From assembly GCA_965224065.1 (NCBI GenBank), contig CBDCYF010000005.1:1798001-1862000 (forward strand): 64,000 bases of DNA, read 5' to 3'. The notes beneath the pieces were generated by a model that saw only the letters and a program-made list of their open reading frames with translations, was not told the origin of the DNA and made no database searches. The translations under genes and the position numbers were made by a program. Positions 40,194 to 49,289 of the stretch are shown here, piece after piece. The number at the start of each line of letters is the position of its first letter. The stretch's first letter is position 1. The DNA is from JAOTZA01 sp965224065 (lineage in GTDB: Bacteria > Acidobacteriota > Thermoanaerobaculia > Multivoradales > JAHEKO01).

Positions 40194-41533
40194 GAGGCAC
40201 CTCCCGAGACTGCCTTCTGGTAGCGAACTCGCCGAGCAATCTGATACTTCAGTGTTCGAACCGAGGCCGGCGCAATTTCGGATTGCAGATGAAAAAAATA
40301 TGGATTCGATCCCACGACCACCAGTTCCTTCTCGTCGTCTGGCACTTGTGAGCCGGCTACGAAATCGTAGCCACTGGGCACCGTGTCTCTTACCGTGACT
40401 TCTTTCGCCGGCTTGTCTTCCTCGACGCTTCGCACCGTAAGCACGACGGTTAGACGGCCATCATCTCTGTCGCCTTCTACAGTTCTGAGCAGAGACACCT
40501 CCGTTCCGTTCTTGGCTACCGCAGATGTGGACTCAACTGGTTCGCCAGCCGGTGGAGCGTAAGCAGCGCGTGGCGAGTAGCCATAGGCGGTTCTCCATGA
40601 AATTCCCCTCCACAAGTCCCCTTCCTCTTCGCCCGTTTTGGGTCTTCGGCTGTAGCCGAGTTGGGAGAGGAGTTCCCATCTGTAAAGGTCGAATGCACTA
40701 CGAACCGTATTGCCCCAGGCGGCCGCTCGACCGACCGACTGGTCGTAGAACCACGCAGCAAGGAGGCCGAGAATCAGAACTGAAAGCAGTCGGAACCGCC
40801 ACGATCCACCGTCGAAGACTGAACTCGGCTGCACCAACCCCGCACCCAACAAAAGCATGGTGAGCGCCGAAGAAAGGGAGCACGAGTTCAGTGTGAAGTC
40901 CAGGCTTGCCTTGGCGCCTTCCATAGTCTTGGCATAGCTCGGGTCTATCTTCGCTACCAGCCTCGGCCAAAGCGTTACCCCGGCCATGCCGTACATGCGG
41001 GCCGGATAGCTTTCGAAGCTACGAATGGTGTTGCCAAGCCGTGTCGGGAGCACGGAACCCGAGGACGCCGGGAAGTTCAGGTTCAGCTTGCGGCGGGCAG
41101 CCTTTTCCGCTGCTCTGGACGCTTTGCGAGCTTTTCCCAATTCACTGCTTGTGAAAACAGGCTGGGTTGGGGTTGCCACCGTGAGTCGCCTGCGGAGCTC
41201 CGCGTGCCCCTCTCGCTGTGCGGCCAGATAGTAAAACTCACTTCGGAACCGCTGCCTTCTCCATTTGCCAATAAGCGTGTCCTTCCATGGGTACCCCTCA
41301 TATAGCCGGATGTGCGGTGTATTCAGATGATGAAGAACGCCACTGAGCAGAACGACTATCAGACTCAGGGTGAAGACCTCACTGTCCTCGGCAATCGGCA
41401 GCACGATCGCCGACGGAAACACCTCCGGAAGTAGCAGACGCGCCACGATCACGAAGATCGTTGCAGGTAACACCGTTCCCAGAACAAGTGAAACGTTGAA
41501 CTTGCCGGAAATCCCTGAAAGCAGGCTCGTCAT
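40190..41533 (-). CDS. polytopic membrane protein, first gene of the reverse cargo operon
   Basis: A 447-residue protein with two hydrophobic segments near residues 15-37 and 50-65, and two more near 205-220 and 240-260. The segment between them contains LGNTIRSFESYPARMYG and VTLWPRLVAKI, a pattern I recall from uncharacterised bacterial membrane proteins. The C-terminal 120 residues look like a beta-sandwich of the DUF11 type (VRDTVPSGYDFVAGSQ, ASVRTLKYQIARRV). It starts at ATG 41533, 206 bp from the divergent trbB. The operon probably begins in that gap, where I see no clear promoter. Confidence 0.68.
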   Translation of the reverse strand: MTSLLSGISGKFNVSLVLGTVLPATIFVIVARLLLPEVFPSAIVLPIAEDSEVFTLSLIVVLLSGVLHHLNTPHIRLYEGYPWKDTLIGKWRRQRFRSEFYYLAAQREGHAELRRRLTVATPTQPVFTSSELGKARKASRAAEKAARRKLNLNFPASSGSVLPTRLGNTIRSFESYPARMYGMAGVTLWPRLVAKIDPSYAKTMEGAKASLDFTLNSCSLSSALTMLLLGAGLVQPSSVFDGGSWRFRLLSVLILGLLAAWFYDQSVGRAAAWGNTVRSAFDLYRWELLSQLGYSRRPKTGEEEGDLWRGISWRTAYGYSPRAAYAPPAGEPVESTSAVAKNGTEVSLLRTVEGDRDDGRLTVVLTVRSVEEDKPAKEVTVRDTVPSGYDFVAGSQVPDDEKELVVVGSNPYFFHLQSEIAPASVRTLKYQIARRVRYQKAVSGGAS

Positions 41534-41739
41534 GCCTAATTGCGTCCCAGCCAGCGCCGGGAAGTCACCCTACTGAGTGCGTTGAAACCGTGGCACAAGG
41601 CTATCAGATTCGGGGTCTAGACGCTTCCAATTCGACCCTAGGCAAACCCCTGTTCGATTCCGCTCGCTTAGAACGGCAAGCTCTCCGTTTCTCAGCTGAA
41701 AATCGACGACTATGAATCTAAGGGGATGTCCATAGACGT

Positions 41740-42816
41740 ATGTCTCAACGTATGGAACACGATTCGACAAACCTCGATCGCTTGCTCGGTCCCGTTCTGC
41801 TGGAAGCCCTCGCCGACGAGACCGTCCTCGAGATCATGCTGAACGCCGACGGCATCCTGTGGGTCGACCGGAGGGACGCAGGCCTCGAGCGATTCGAGTC
41901 TGGGGAGACCGCCTTGCGGCCGATGGCTCTGATCCGGCAAGTCGCGGGCCTGCGCGATCTCGCCGTTCGTCGCGAATCGCCGATCCTCGAGACCGAGCTG
42001 CCGCTTGACGGCAGCCGGTTCACGGCCGTTGTGCCTCCTGTCGTCGAAGCCCCGCTCTTCGCCATCCGAAAGCGCGCGGCGACCGTCTTCCCGCTTGACG
42101 ACTATGTCCGCCGCGGGAGCACCACCGCAGCGGCGGCCAGGTTGCTCCGATCCGTCATCGGGCGCCGGCCGGCCGGTAGCTCGGTAGAGGACTTCTTTTC
42201 TAGCTCGGGCGAGGCGGCCGGAAGCGACCTCCCAGCCACGATCGGCCACGCCTTCCGTCCGGCCAACATCGTCATCTCGGGTGGCCCCGGAAGCGGCAAG
42301 ACGACGCTTGCCAACGCCCTCGTTCGAGAGATCTCGGACGGTGCCAAACGCGTCGAGCGCATCGTCCTGATCGAGGACACGGCCGAGCTTCGATGTGACG
42401 CGCCGTGCCATGTCCAGCTCCACACGACGGAAACCGTCGACCTGCGACGCCTAGTCCGGCTGGCGATGCGGCTGCGGCCGGATCGGATCATCGTGGGCGA
42501 GGTTCGGGGCGCCGAGGCGCTCGAGCTCTTAAAAGCCTGGAACACCGGAACGCCGGGCGGTATTGCGACGGTCCACGCCAACTCGGCGACGGAGGCTCTC
42601 GACCGGCTGGATCAACTCGCCGCTGAAGCAACCGGAACGTCGCAGAAGGCGCTAGTCGCTTCGAGCATCGACTTGGTCGTTCATATCGAACGCCGAGGCG
42701 ACCGGCGCCTTCTAACCGACATGGCCCAGGTTCTGGGTCTCGACGAGACCGGCGCGTTTCTCGCCCGCCGCCCTTCCGTTCCTGTCACTGAAAGGAGTCC
42801 TGCTCATGCCGTCTAA
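41740..42816 (+). CDS. trbB: conjugal transfer ATPase TrbB (VirB11-like)
   Basis: A 358-residue hexameric secretion ATPase. The Walker A is SGGPGSGKTTLANAL near residues 183-197; RIVLIEDTAEL and the RPDRIIVGEVRG Walker B segment follow, then GGIATVHANSA, all typical of TrbB/VirB11. ATG 41740 is used; an internal ATG at 41752 is possible. It powers pilus assembly and DNA transfer and opens the nine-gene trb block, overlapping trbC by 11 bp. Confidence 0.94.
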   Translation: MSQRMEHDSTNLDRLLGPVLLEALADETVLEIMLNADGILWVDRRDAGLERFESGETALRPMALIRQVAGLRDLAVRRESPILETELPLDGSRFTAVVPPVVEAPLFAIRKRAATVFPLDDYVRRGSTTAAAARLLRSVIGRRPAGSSVEDFFSSSGEAAGSDLPATIGHAFRPANIVISGGPGSGKTTLANALVREISDGAKRVERIVLIEDTAELRCDAPCHVQLHTTETVDLRRLVRLAMRLRPDRIIVGEVRGAEALELLKAWNTGTPGGIATVHANSATEALDRLDQLAAEATGTSQKALVASSIDLVVHIERRGDRRLLTDMAQVLGLDETGAFLARRPSVPVTERSPAHAV

Positions 42817-43117
42817 ACGAAAACTGCTGCCGGCACTTGTCGCCTTCGCGGCGGGCGTCTCGGCACCGGCTGGTGCGGTCACGTCCGGTCCGTCCATGCC
42901 CTGGGACGCCGGCATCTCTAATCTGGCCGAGAACATCACCGGACCGACCGCTTACTTCTTCGTCCTGATCGCGATCGTTATCACCGGCCTCTACTGGGCC
43001 TTCACCCGTCACTCCGAGGGCGGCAACCGTCTAGCGCAGATTGTCTTCGGTGCCGCTATTGCCCTGGGAGCGGTGGCGCTTCTGACCGCGCTCGGGATCA
43101 GCGCCACCGTCGTATGA
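42806..43117 (+). CDS. trbC: TrbC pilin precursor (VirB2-like)
   Basis: A 103-residue protein with a cleavable signal (LPALVAFAAGVSAPAGA) and two hydrophobic helices separated by a short basic loop (FTRHSEGGN), the VirB2/TrbC pilin layout. AAGGAG precedes the ATG at good spacing. It is the likely substrate of the TraF peptidase at 33879. Confidence 0.88.
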   Translation: MPSKRKLLPALVAFAAGVSAPAGAVTSGPSMPWDAGISNLAENITGPTAYFFVLIAIVITGLYWAFTRHSEGGNRLAQIVFGAAIALGAVALLTALGISATVV

Positions 43118-43440
43118 ACCGCGAGCGCCCGGTTTCGACGCCGATCCACCGATCGTTGACCCGCCCGCTGCTTCTGGGCGGCGCGCAGCGGGAGCTAGCG
43201 CTCGGAAACGCGGTGATCGTCGTAGCGCTTCTCTTCGGCACGCCGCCGCATCTCGTGACCTGGGGTCTCGCTCTCGGTCTCGGCACCGCCGGGCACTCGT
43301 TGCTCGTCAAGCTGGCAAAGGCCGACGAGAACGGCTGGCAGGTCTTCTTCCGTCACTTGCAGTACCGCGACTACTACCCGGCGCTCTCTCCGGTCGCGGC
43401 TCCTCCCGCCAACATCGCACCGACCGTCGAGCGGAGGTAG
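43114..43440 (+). CDS. trbD: TrbD inner-membrane protein (VirB3-like)
   Basis: A 108-residue protein with the VirB3/TrbD start (STPIHRSLTRPLLLGGAQRE) and one long or two short membrane helices at residues 29-62. It overlaps trbC by 4 bp and is followed 2 bp later by trbE, as expected for partners of the TrbE ATPase. Confidence 0.88.
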   Translation: MNRERPVSTPIHRSLTRPLLLGGAQRELALGNAVIVVALLFGTPPHLVTWGLALGLGTAGHSLLVKLAKADENGWQVFFRHLQYRDYYPALSPVAAPPANIAPTVERR

Positions 43441-43442
43441 CC

Positions 43443-45923
43443 GTGCTGCTGCGCGAACATCCGCGACCGCCAGGCGGCCTCGCCGATCTCCTGAACTGGG
43501 GCGTCCTGGTGGGCGACGGGGTTCTCGTCAACAAGGACGGGACCTTCTCAGCCGGCTGGAAGTTTCGCGGACCGGATCTCTTCTCGGCCACTCCCGCCGA
43601 GGTCGACGTCCTAGCCGAGCACGTCAACCGCGCGCTCCTTCCCCTGGGGAATGACTGGCTTCTACATGTCGACGCCGTCCGATCGCCGGTAGAGCGTTAC
43701 CCGACCGGGGGCACGTTTCCCGACCCGTTGACTGGGCTCATCGACGAGGAGCGGCGGCGGCGTTTCGAGACCGGCGGTTTGAAGTTCGAGACCAGTTTCT
43801 TTCTCGTCCTGACCCACGTCCCGCCGGAGGACCGGGAGAGGAAGCTGCGCCGTTTCCTCGTCTCGGGCTCGGCTGGCAGCAACGAGCGTCCGGACTGGGA
43901 CCGGCAGATTGCGATCTTCCAGAAGAGCCTCGACGACTTGGAAGACCTCCTGTCGGCTCGTCTGTGGCTCGAGCGCCTGGATTCGGCGGCGCTTCTCCGT
44001 CATCTCCACTTCTGCTTGACCGGTCTCGACCACTCGATCGCTCCACCGCCGGGTCCCTACGATGTCGACTTCTGGCTCGCGAGCGCCGACTTCTACGGCG
44101 GCTTCGAGCCCAGGATCGGCGATCGGTTCGTCGCGCCGATCGCGATCCGCGGACTGCCGCACGCGACCCGCCCCGGAGCACTCGACTTCCTCAACCAGCT
44201 CGGTCTCGCCTTTCGCTTCTCGACCCGCTGGCTCCCGCTCGACGCGCACACGGCCGAACGGCACCTACGCCGGGTCGGCGACAAGTGGTTCCAGAAAAGA
44301 AAGAGCCTTGGCGACCACCTGCGCTCGGTTCTCCATCGGCGGCCGATTCATCTCGCCACCGAAGAGCCGTTCTCGAACCGCGACGCGGCCCGGATGGCGG
44401 ACGACGCGGACGAGGCACGGGCCGAAGCCTCCGGGCAGCGGGTCCGTTTCGGGTTCTACACGCCGGTCCTCGTCCTGATGCGCTCCGATCGCGTGCGGCT
44501 CCGGCGCGACGCCCGGGTCGTGATGAAAGAGCTCCGCAACCACGGGTTCGCCGCCGATCTCGAGACGGTGAACGCCGTCGAGGCGTTTCGCGGCAGCCTT
44601 CCGGGGCACGGCTGGCCGAACTTGAGACGGCCGATGATCCACACGCGAAACCTCGCCGACCTTCTCCCAGCAACCGCCGTATGGCCCGGGCCGAAGACGA
44701 TTCCGTCGCCCTACTTCCCGGCCGAAAGCCCGCCCCTCATCGCAGCGGCAAGCGAAACGACACCGTTTCGATTGTCGCTCTGGAACTCGGACGTAGGCCA
44801 CACGCTTCTCATCGGCCCGACCGGGAGCGGCAAGAGCACGGCGCTCGGTCTCCTCGCGGCGCAGTTCTTCCGCTACGAAGATGCCCAAGTCGTCTTCTTC
44901 GACAAGGGATATTCGGCCCTTCCGCTCGCTCTCGCGGCGGGCGGCGACCACTACGACATCGCTTCCGGCGAGAGCGGTCCGGCATTTTGCCCGCTCTCGG
45001 GGATCGAGAAGACGGCGGAACGGTCTTGGGCCGCCGAATGGCTCGAGGCACTCTTCGAGCTGCAGGGTGTCTCACCCTTCGCGCCGCTTCATCGTCGCGA
45101 GCTCCACCAGGCGCTCGAAAGTCTCGCGACTCTCGACTTGGGCGGCCGGACACTCACCAACTTGAAGCTCCAGCTTCAGGACCATGACCTGCGCGAAGCG
45201 CTCAGACCCTACTGCTCGGGTGGTCTCTTCGCCCATCTCCTCGACGCCGGTAGCGACTCGCTCGAGACATCGCGCTTCCAGGTCTTCGAGACCGCGCATC
45301 TCATCGAGCTTCGCGAGAAGGTCCTTGTTCCGATCCTCCTCTACCTCTTTCACCGGATGGAGCAGCGGCTCGACGGCCGGCCGACGCTGGTCGTCCTCGA
45401 CGAGGCGTGGACCTTTCTTGTCAACGGTCTCTTTGCCCGGAGGATCGAGACCTGGTTGCGGGAGCTGCGAAAGAAGAACGCCGCGGTCGTCTTCGCGAGC
45501 CAGAGCCTGGCCGAGATCCGGCGAAGCGAACAACGCTACGTCATCTGGGAAAGCTGCCCGACCAAGATCTTCCTTCCCAACGCCGAGGCACAGACCGAGC
45601 AGACCTCACGGCTCTACCGCGAGATCGGCCTGAACGATCGTGAGATCGAGATCGTCGCGCGAGCGGCTCCCAAACGCGACTACTACGTCACCTCCCCCGC
45701 CGGGCGACGCCTCGTCGACTTCGAGATCGGGCCCTTCGCGCTCTCGTTTCTCGGGGCGACCGGCCGGGAGGATCTTCGAGCGATCCGCCGGCTCGCCGCC
45801 GAGCATGGGTCGAGATGGCCGGCCGTGTGGCTCGAACGCCACCGCGGGCTCGGCGATTGGGGGAAGCGCTTCGAGGCCGGGAGCAAGGCGATCACGCAAT
45901 CAAAGAAAGGAGTCTCAGCATGA
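43443..45923 (+). CDS. trbE: TrbE conjugal transfer ATPase (VirB4-like)
   Basis: An 826-residue ATPase of the transfer channel. The N-terminal CagE/TrbE domain covers residues about 1-420; the Walker A LIGPTGSGKSTALGLL is near residue 460 and the Walker B is PTLVVLDEAWTFL near 650, followed by LRELRKKNAAVVFASQS. GTG 43443. Full family length with no interruption. Overlaps trbJ by 4 bp (ATGA). Confidence 0.95.
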   Translation: MLLREHPRPPGGLADLLNWGVLVGDGVLVNKDGTFSAGWKFRGPDLFSATPAEVDVLAEHVNRALLPLGNDWLLHVDAVRSPVERYPTGGTFPDPLTGLIDEERRRRFETGGLKFETSFFLVLTHVPPEDRERKLRRFLVSGSAGSNERPDWDRQIAIFQKSLDDLEDLLSARLWLERLDSAALLRHLHFCLTGLDHSIAPPPGPYDVDFWLASADFYGGFEPRIGDRFVAPIAIRGLPHATRPGALDFLNQLGLAFRFSTRWLPLDAHTAERHLRRVGDKWFQKRKSLGDHLRSVLHRRPIHLATEEPFSNRDAARMADDADEARAEASGQRVRFGFYTPVLVLMRSDRVRLRRDARVVMKELRNHGFAADLETVNAVEAFRGSLPGHGWPNLRRPMIHTRNLADLLPATAVWPGPKTIPSPYFPAESPPLIAAASETTPFRLSLWNSDVGHTLLIGPTGSGKSTALGLLAAQFFRYEDAQVVFFDKGYSALPLALAAGGDHYDIASGESGPAFCPLSGIEKTAERSWAAEWLEALFELQGVSPFAPLHRRELHQALESLATLDLGGRTLTNLKLQLQDHDLREALRPYCSGGLFAHLLDAGSDSLETSRFQVFETAHLIELREKVLVPILLYLFHRMEQRLDGRPTLVVLDEAWTFLVNGLFARRIETWLRELRKKNAAVVFASQSLAEIRRSEQRYVIWESCPTKIFLPNAEAQTEQTSRLYREIGLNDREIEIVARAAPKRDYYVTSPAGRRLVDFEIGPFALSFLGATGREDLRAIRRLAAEHGSRWPAVWLERHRGLGDWGKRFEAGSKAITQSKKGVSA

Positions 45924-46672
45924 GAAGCCGATACCTGATCGCGGGGGTGTTTGTCGCCGCGATCGTCCTTCACTCCACCGCGGGGTACGCGCAGTTCGGG
46001 TTCGAGGTGGTCAAGGACCCGTGGAACCTCGCCGAGAACGTCGAGCAGATCCGCAAGCTCCACGATCAGATCCAGCGTCTGGACCGGAACCTCGAGAAGA
46101 TCCCCGACCGTCTCTACCGCGATCTCTTCGACCAACTCGGCTCGCTTCTCACAGCGGCCGAGCGCGGGCTCGTCTCCTGGACTTCGCCGGGGGTCGCCGA
46201 TCTCTTCGCCGAGCTCTACGGCAGCCTCGCGGTAACGCCGGAGATCATCGAGATCCTGGACGCCCAGGGCATCCAACAGGAGCGAGCCAAAGGGGCACTC
46301 TCGACCTTCGCCGGGAGCCTCGGGGCGGTGGCGACCCATGCCGAAGACTACGAGTCGGCGCTCGCTCATCTCGCAGATTTGAAAGCCAACGCCGGCGCGG
46401 CTCGGGGGAACCTCGCCGCGCTCGAGGTCGGCAATATGTACCAGGACGCCACGGCCCACGAGCTGGTGAAGCTCAACCAGAGCCTCGGTGCGCTGGTCAG
46501 CACACAGGCGGCCGCGGCCGGCTACGAGATCGCCGACCGGGCGACCTACGAAGCGACGCTCAATTACCTCCTCGACGAGCACACCGAGGACGAGTTCCCT
46601 TTCTACGACGGCGTCGAAGGCCAGGACGGCATTCCCGACGACTGGCCCTACCCGTGCTTCGGGTGCAACTAG
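45920..46672 (+). CDS. trbJ: TrbJ (VirB5-like) secreted channel component
   Basis: A 250-residue protein with signal peptide (YLIAGVFVAAIVLHSTAGYA) and long helices with heptad character (ENVEQIRKLHDQIQRLDRNLEKI), as in TrbJ/VirB5. AAAGGAG lies before the ATG inside the end of trbE. The C-terminal CFGC is unusual for the family and might form a disulfide. It probably acts at the pilus tip or in the periplasm. Confidence 0.85.
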   Translation: MRSRYLIAGVFVAAIVLHSTAGYAQFGFEVVKDPWNLAENVEQIRKLHDQIQRLDRNLEKIPDRLYRDLFDQLGSLLTAAERGLVSWTSPGVADLFAELYGSLAVTPEIIEILDAQGIQQERAKGALSTFAGSLGAVATHAEDYESALAHLADLKANAGAARGNLAALEVGNMYQDATAHELVKLNQSLGALVSTQAAAAGYEIADRATYEATLNYLLDEHTEDEFPFYDGVEGQDGIPDDWPYPCFGCN

Positions 46673-46694
46673 AGGAAGGTCCGAGGGAAAATCC

Positions 46695-47564
46695 ATGACC
46701 CGCCGCGCTACGCTCGTCGCCCTGGTCGCGCCCTTCCTCGCCGCTCCCGCCCTGGCGCAGAACGATCAGATCCTGAACGACATCACGAACGCCTACGCGA
46801 ACGTGACGGTCGCCTGGCTCGACTCGACCCTCGACATGGCGACCTTCCTCTTTGCGGCGCTCGCGACGATCGACATCAGCTGGACCGGCATCCGGGCGGC
46901 GCTCTTCCGACGCTCGGGCGACGACCTCTTGGCCCACATCCTGGTCAAGATCTTCATCGTCCTCGTCCTCTTCTCGCTGGTTGCGAGCGCCGGGAGCTGG
47001 ATTCCGTTTCTGGTGAGCGGATTCACCCAGGCCGGGCAGACCGTCGCAGGGTTCGACAAGCTCGACCCGTCCAAGGTCTTCGGCCAGGGCATCCACGTCG
47101 CATCCGACCTCTACGACAACGCGCGCCAGGCGTTTTCCTGGTGGCGGATGCCTTTCTGGGCCCTAGTCGCTCCGGTGGTGGTGGTCATCTCTTTCACGCT
47201 TCTCGCGGGCGTCATGGTGCTCACCCTGGTCGAGAGCTTCATCATGCTCGGCGGCGGCGTCTTCATGCTGGGGTTCGCCGGCTCGCGGGTGACGATCAAC
47301 CTGGCCCAGAGCTACCTCATCTGGGTCGTCCGCGTCGGGGTCAAGCTCTTCGTTCTCTACTTGATCATCGCGATCGGAAGCCAGCTCCCCGAGCAGTGGC
47401 TGCTGCTCCAGAACGAAGTCAATCCCGGCGATCCCGAGTTCTTCTGGGAAGTGATGGGGGGCTCGATCATTCTGGCCATGCTGGCGCTCCGTATCCCGTT
47501 CTTCGCCGCCAATCTGATCGGCACCGGCCGGCTCTTCAACATGGAGCACCTGCTCAATGACTAG
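46695..47564 (+). CDS. trbL: TrbL (VirB6-like) polytopic membrane protein
   Basis: A 289-residue protein with a signal-like N-terminus (TLVALVAPFLAAPALA) and at least five membrane helices, including VAPVVVVISFTLLAGVMVLTL as the characteristic core. The frame is open to 46488, but only the ATG at 46695 fits the end of trbJ. It is part of the inner-membrane DNA translocation channel. Overlaps trbF by 8 bp. Confidence 0.9.
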   Translation: MTRRATLVALVAPFLAAPALAQNDQILNDITNAYANVTVAWLDSTLDMATFLFAALATIDISWTGIRAALFRRSGDDLLAHILVKIFIVLVLFSLVASAGSWIPFLVSGFTQAGQTVAGFDKLDPSKVFGQGIHVASDLYDNARQAFSWWRMPFWALVAPVVVVISFTLLAGVMVLTLVESFIMLGGGVFMLGFAGSRVTINLAQSYLIWVVRVGVKLFVLYLIIAIGSQLPEQWLLLQNEVNPGDPEFFWEVMGGSIILAMLALRIPFFAANLIGTGRLFNMEHLLND

Positions 47565-48231
47565 GAAGCGCGAGACGGCCGGCAAGGACTCTCGGCGCGA
47601 CGACTATCGCGACCCGCGTCTCGCCTGGCTGAGCGAGCGGCGTCTCTCGGCCCGGCGCATTCGCAACCTCCAGCTCACGGCGATCGTTCTCTTCAGCGCG
47701 TGTCTCGCGCTCGTCGGGCTCATCGCCTGGATGTCGGCCCAGGCGCGGGTCGTGCCCTACGTCGTCGAGGTCGACGAGCTCGGGCAGGCCGTCGCCTTCG
47801 CTCCGGCCGAGCGGCTGGAGCGAGTCGACGACCGGCTGATCACCTATCAGCTCTCGGTCTGGATCCACTACCTGCGAACAGTGACCCCGGATCCCGCAAT
47901 CCAGCGACGCTACCTGCGCCGCGCCTACGCCCTGACCCGAGACGACGCCGCGTTCTTCGTCGAGCGCCACTTCGAAACCCGGAACCCGTTCGAGCGCGCC
48001 CGGCGCCACAGGGTCGAGCCCAGGGTCCGGAGCATCCTCCCTATCGGGGAGTCGCTCTGGCAGATCCAGTGGACCGAGGCGGTCAGAAGCGCGAACGGAA
48101 GCTCGATCGAGGAAAAACGCTGGCAGGCCGTCGTCAGCACCCGCCTCGATCCGCCGCGCGACACGTCGACTCTTCTCGAGAACCCACTCGGTCTCTACGT
48201 CACCAACATCGACTGGACCGAGACCCTGTAG
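47557..48231 (+). CDS. trbF: TrbF (VirB8-like) assembly factor
   Basis: A 224-residue bitopic protein: a basic cytoplasmic tail of 38 residues, a helix (LTAIVLFSACLALVGLIAW), then a VirB8-type NTF2-like periplasmic domain with RVVPYVVEVDELGQAV. It nucleates the channel core with TrbG and TrbI, whose genes follow directly. Confidence 0.92.
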   Translation: MTRKRETAGKDSRRDDYRDPRLAWLSERRLSARRIRNLQLTAIVLFSACLALVGLIAWMSAQARVVPYVVEVDELGQAVAFAPAERLERVDDRLITYQLSVWIHYLRTVTPDPAIQRRYLRRAYALTRDDAAFFVERHFETRNPFERARRHRVEPRVRSILPIGESLWQIQWTEAVRSANGSSIEEKRWQAVVSTRLDPPRDTSTLLENPLGLYVTNIDWTETL

Positions 48232-48249
48232 ATGAGAAAGGAGAGCAGC

Positions 48250-49287
48250 ATGATCACACCAACCCAACGAACCCCGCTCTTCGCCTGGTGCCTCGCGGCC
48301 TTCCTCGCCGCATTCGCAGGATCGGCGTCGGCCGAGGGTAGCGACGAAGTCGCAGGGATTCGACCGCCGGCCGCCGTGAACGACGAGCTCTTCGAGGCGG
48401 GCTCCGAGGCCATCGACAACTCGATCGCCGAGGACACGAGCGAAGGTCGCCGGACGGCGAGCGCACCCGAGCTCGGAGACCGGCTTGCGGAAATCGTCCG
48501 TGCAATCGAGCGATACCGCGAAACCGGAGAGGCGGCCGTCCTCAAACGCTCGTCGGTCGAGATCTTCCCGTTCGGCGAGAGCCAGCCGGTCGTCCGGTGC
48601 AGCCTCTTCGTCGTCTGCGACATCGAGCTCGAGCCGGGCGAGATCGTCACCGACGTTGCGCTCGGGGCTCCACGGCTCTGGGAGGCGCGCGAGATGGTCT
48701 CCGGCGACCCGCACGAGCCGACGCCCCACGTGATCGTCTGGCCGCTCGACTACGACCTGGTGACCAACGCAATCGTGGCGACGACCCGGCGAACCTACCA
48801 CCTGGGGCTCGTCTCGCCGCCCAGACACGAGGTCGCGGGAGGGGGAACCCCCTACCACCGGCACATCTCCTTCTACTACCCGGCGGAGACGGTCCGCCGG
48901 TGGAACACGCTCGAGGAGATCCGCAGAGAGCAGGCCACCGGCGAGACTGCGGAGCGGGAGGCGGCGGTGTCGCTCTCGGTCGGCGCACTCGATCTCGAAG
49001 CGATCGGTCTTGCCTACGATCTCAAAGCCGACCGCCGGGCGAGCTGGGCGCCCGATCTCGTCTTCGACAATGGCCGCCAGGTCTTTCTCCACTTTCCGTC
49101 GCACGTCCGCTCGACCAACTTCCCGACACTCCTGGTCGAGTCGGCCGAGGGCACGCTCGGAGTCGCCAACTTCCGGGTCAGCCCGGACGGGCGCTGGATG
49201 ATCTTCGACGGTCTCTTCCGGCGTGCCCGCCTGGTCTCCGGAACGGGCCGAAGCCAGCGGAAGGTCGAGATCGTGAAAGGAGGCTGA
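48250..49287 (+). CDS. trbG: TrbG (VirB9-like) outer-core protein
   Basis: A 345-residue periplasmic protein. I choose ATG 48250 because AAAGGAG sits 7 nt upstream and the signal peptide (LFAWCLAAFLAAFAGSASA) then lies correctly; ATG 48232 would add six residues. The C-terminal half shows the VirB9 beta-domain (APDLVFDNGRQVFLHFPSHV). Expected to form the outer ring with TrbI. Confidence 0.92.
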   Translation: MITPTQRTPLFAWCLAAFLAAFAGSASAEGSDEVAGIRPPAAVNDELFEAGSEAIDNSIAEDTSEGRRTASAPELGDRLAEIVRAIERYRETGEAAVLKRSSVEIFPFGESQPVVRCSLFVVCDIELEPGEIVTDVALGAPRLWEAREMVSGDPHEPTPHVIVWPLDYDLVTNAIVATTRRTYHLGLVSPPRHEVAGGGTPYHRHISFYYPAETVRRWNTLEEIRREQATGETAEREAAVSLSVGALDLEAIGLAYDLKADRRASWAPDLVFDNGRQVFLHFPSHVRSTNFPTLLVESAEGTLGVANFRVSPDGRWMIFDGLFRRARLVSGTGRSQRKVEIVKGG

Positions 49288-49289
49288 CG

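Noticed and set aside
41640..41690. tRNA-like TTCGATTCC stretch in the trbB upstream gap
   Set aside because: Flanking bases do not pair into a T-arm or acceptor stem.
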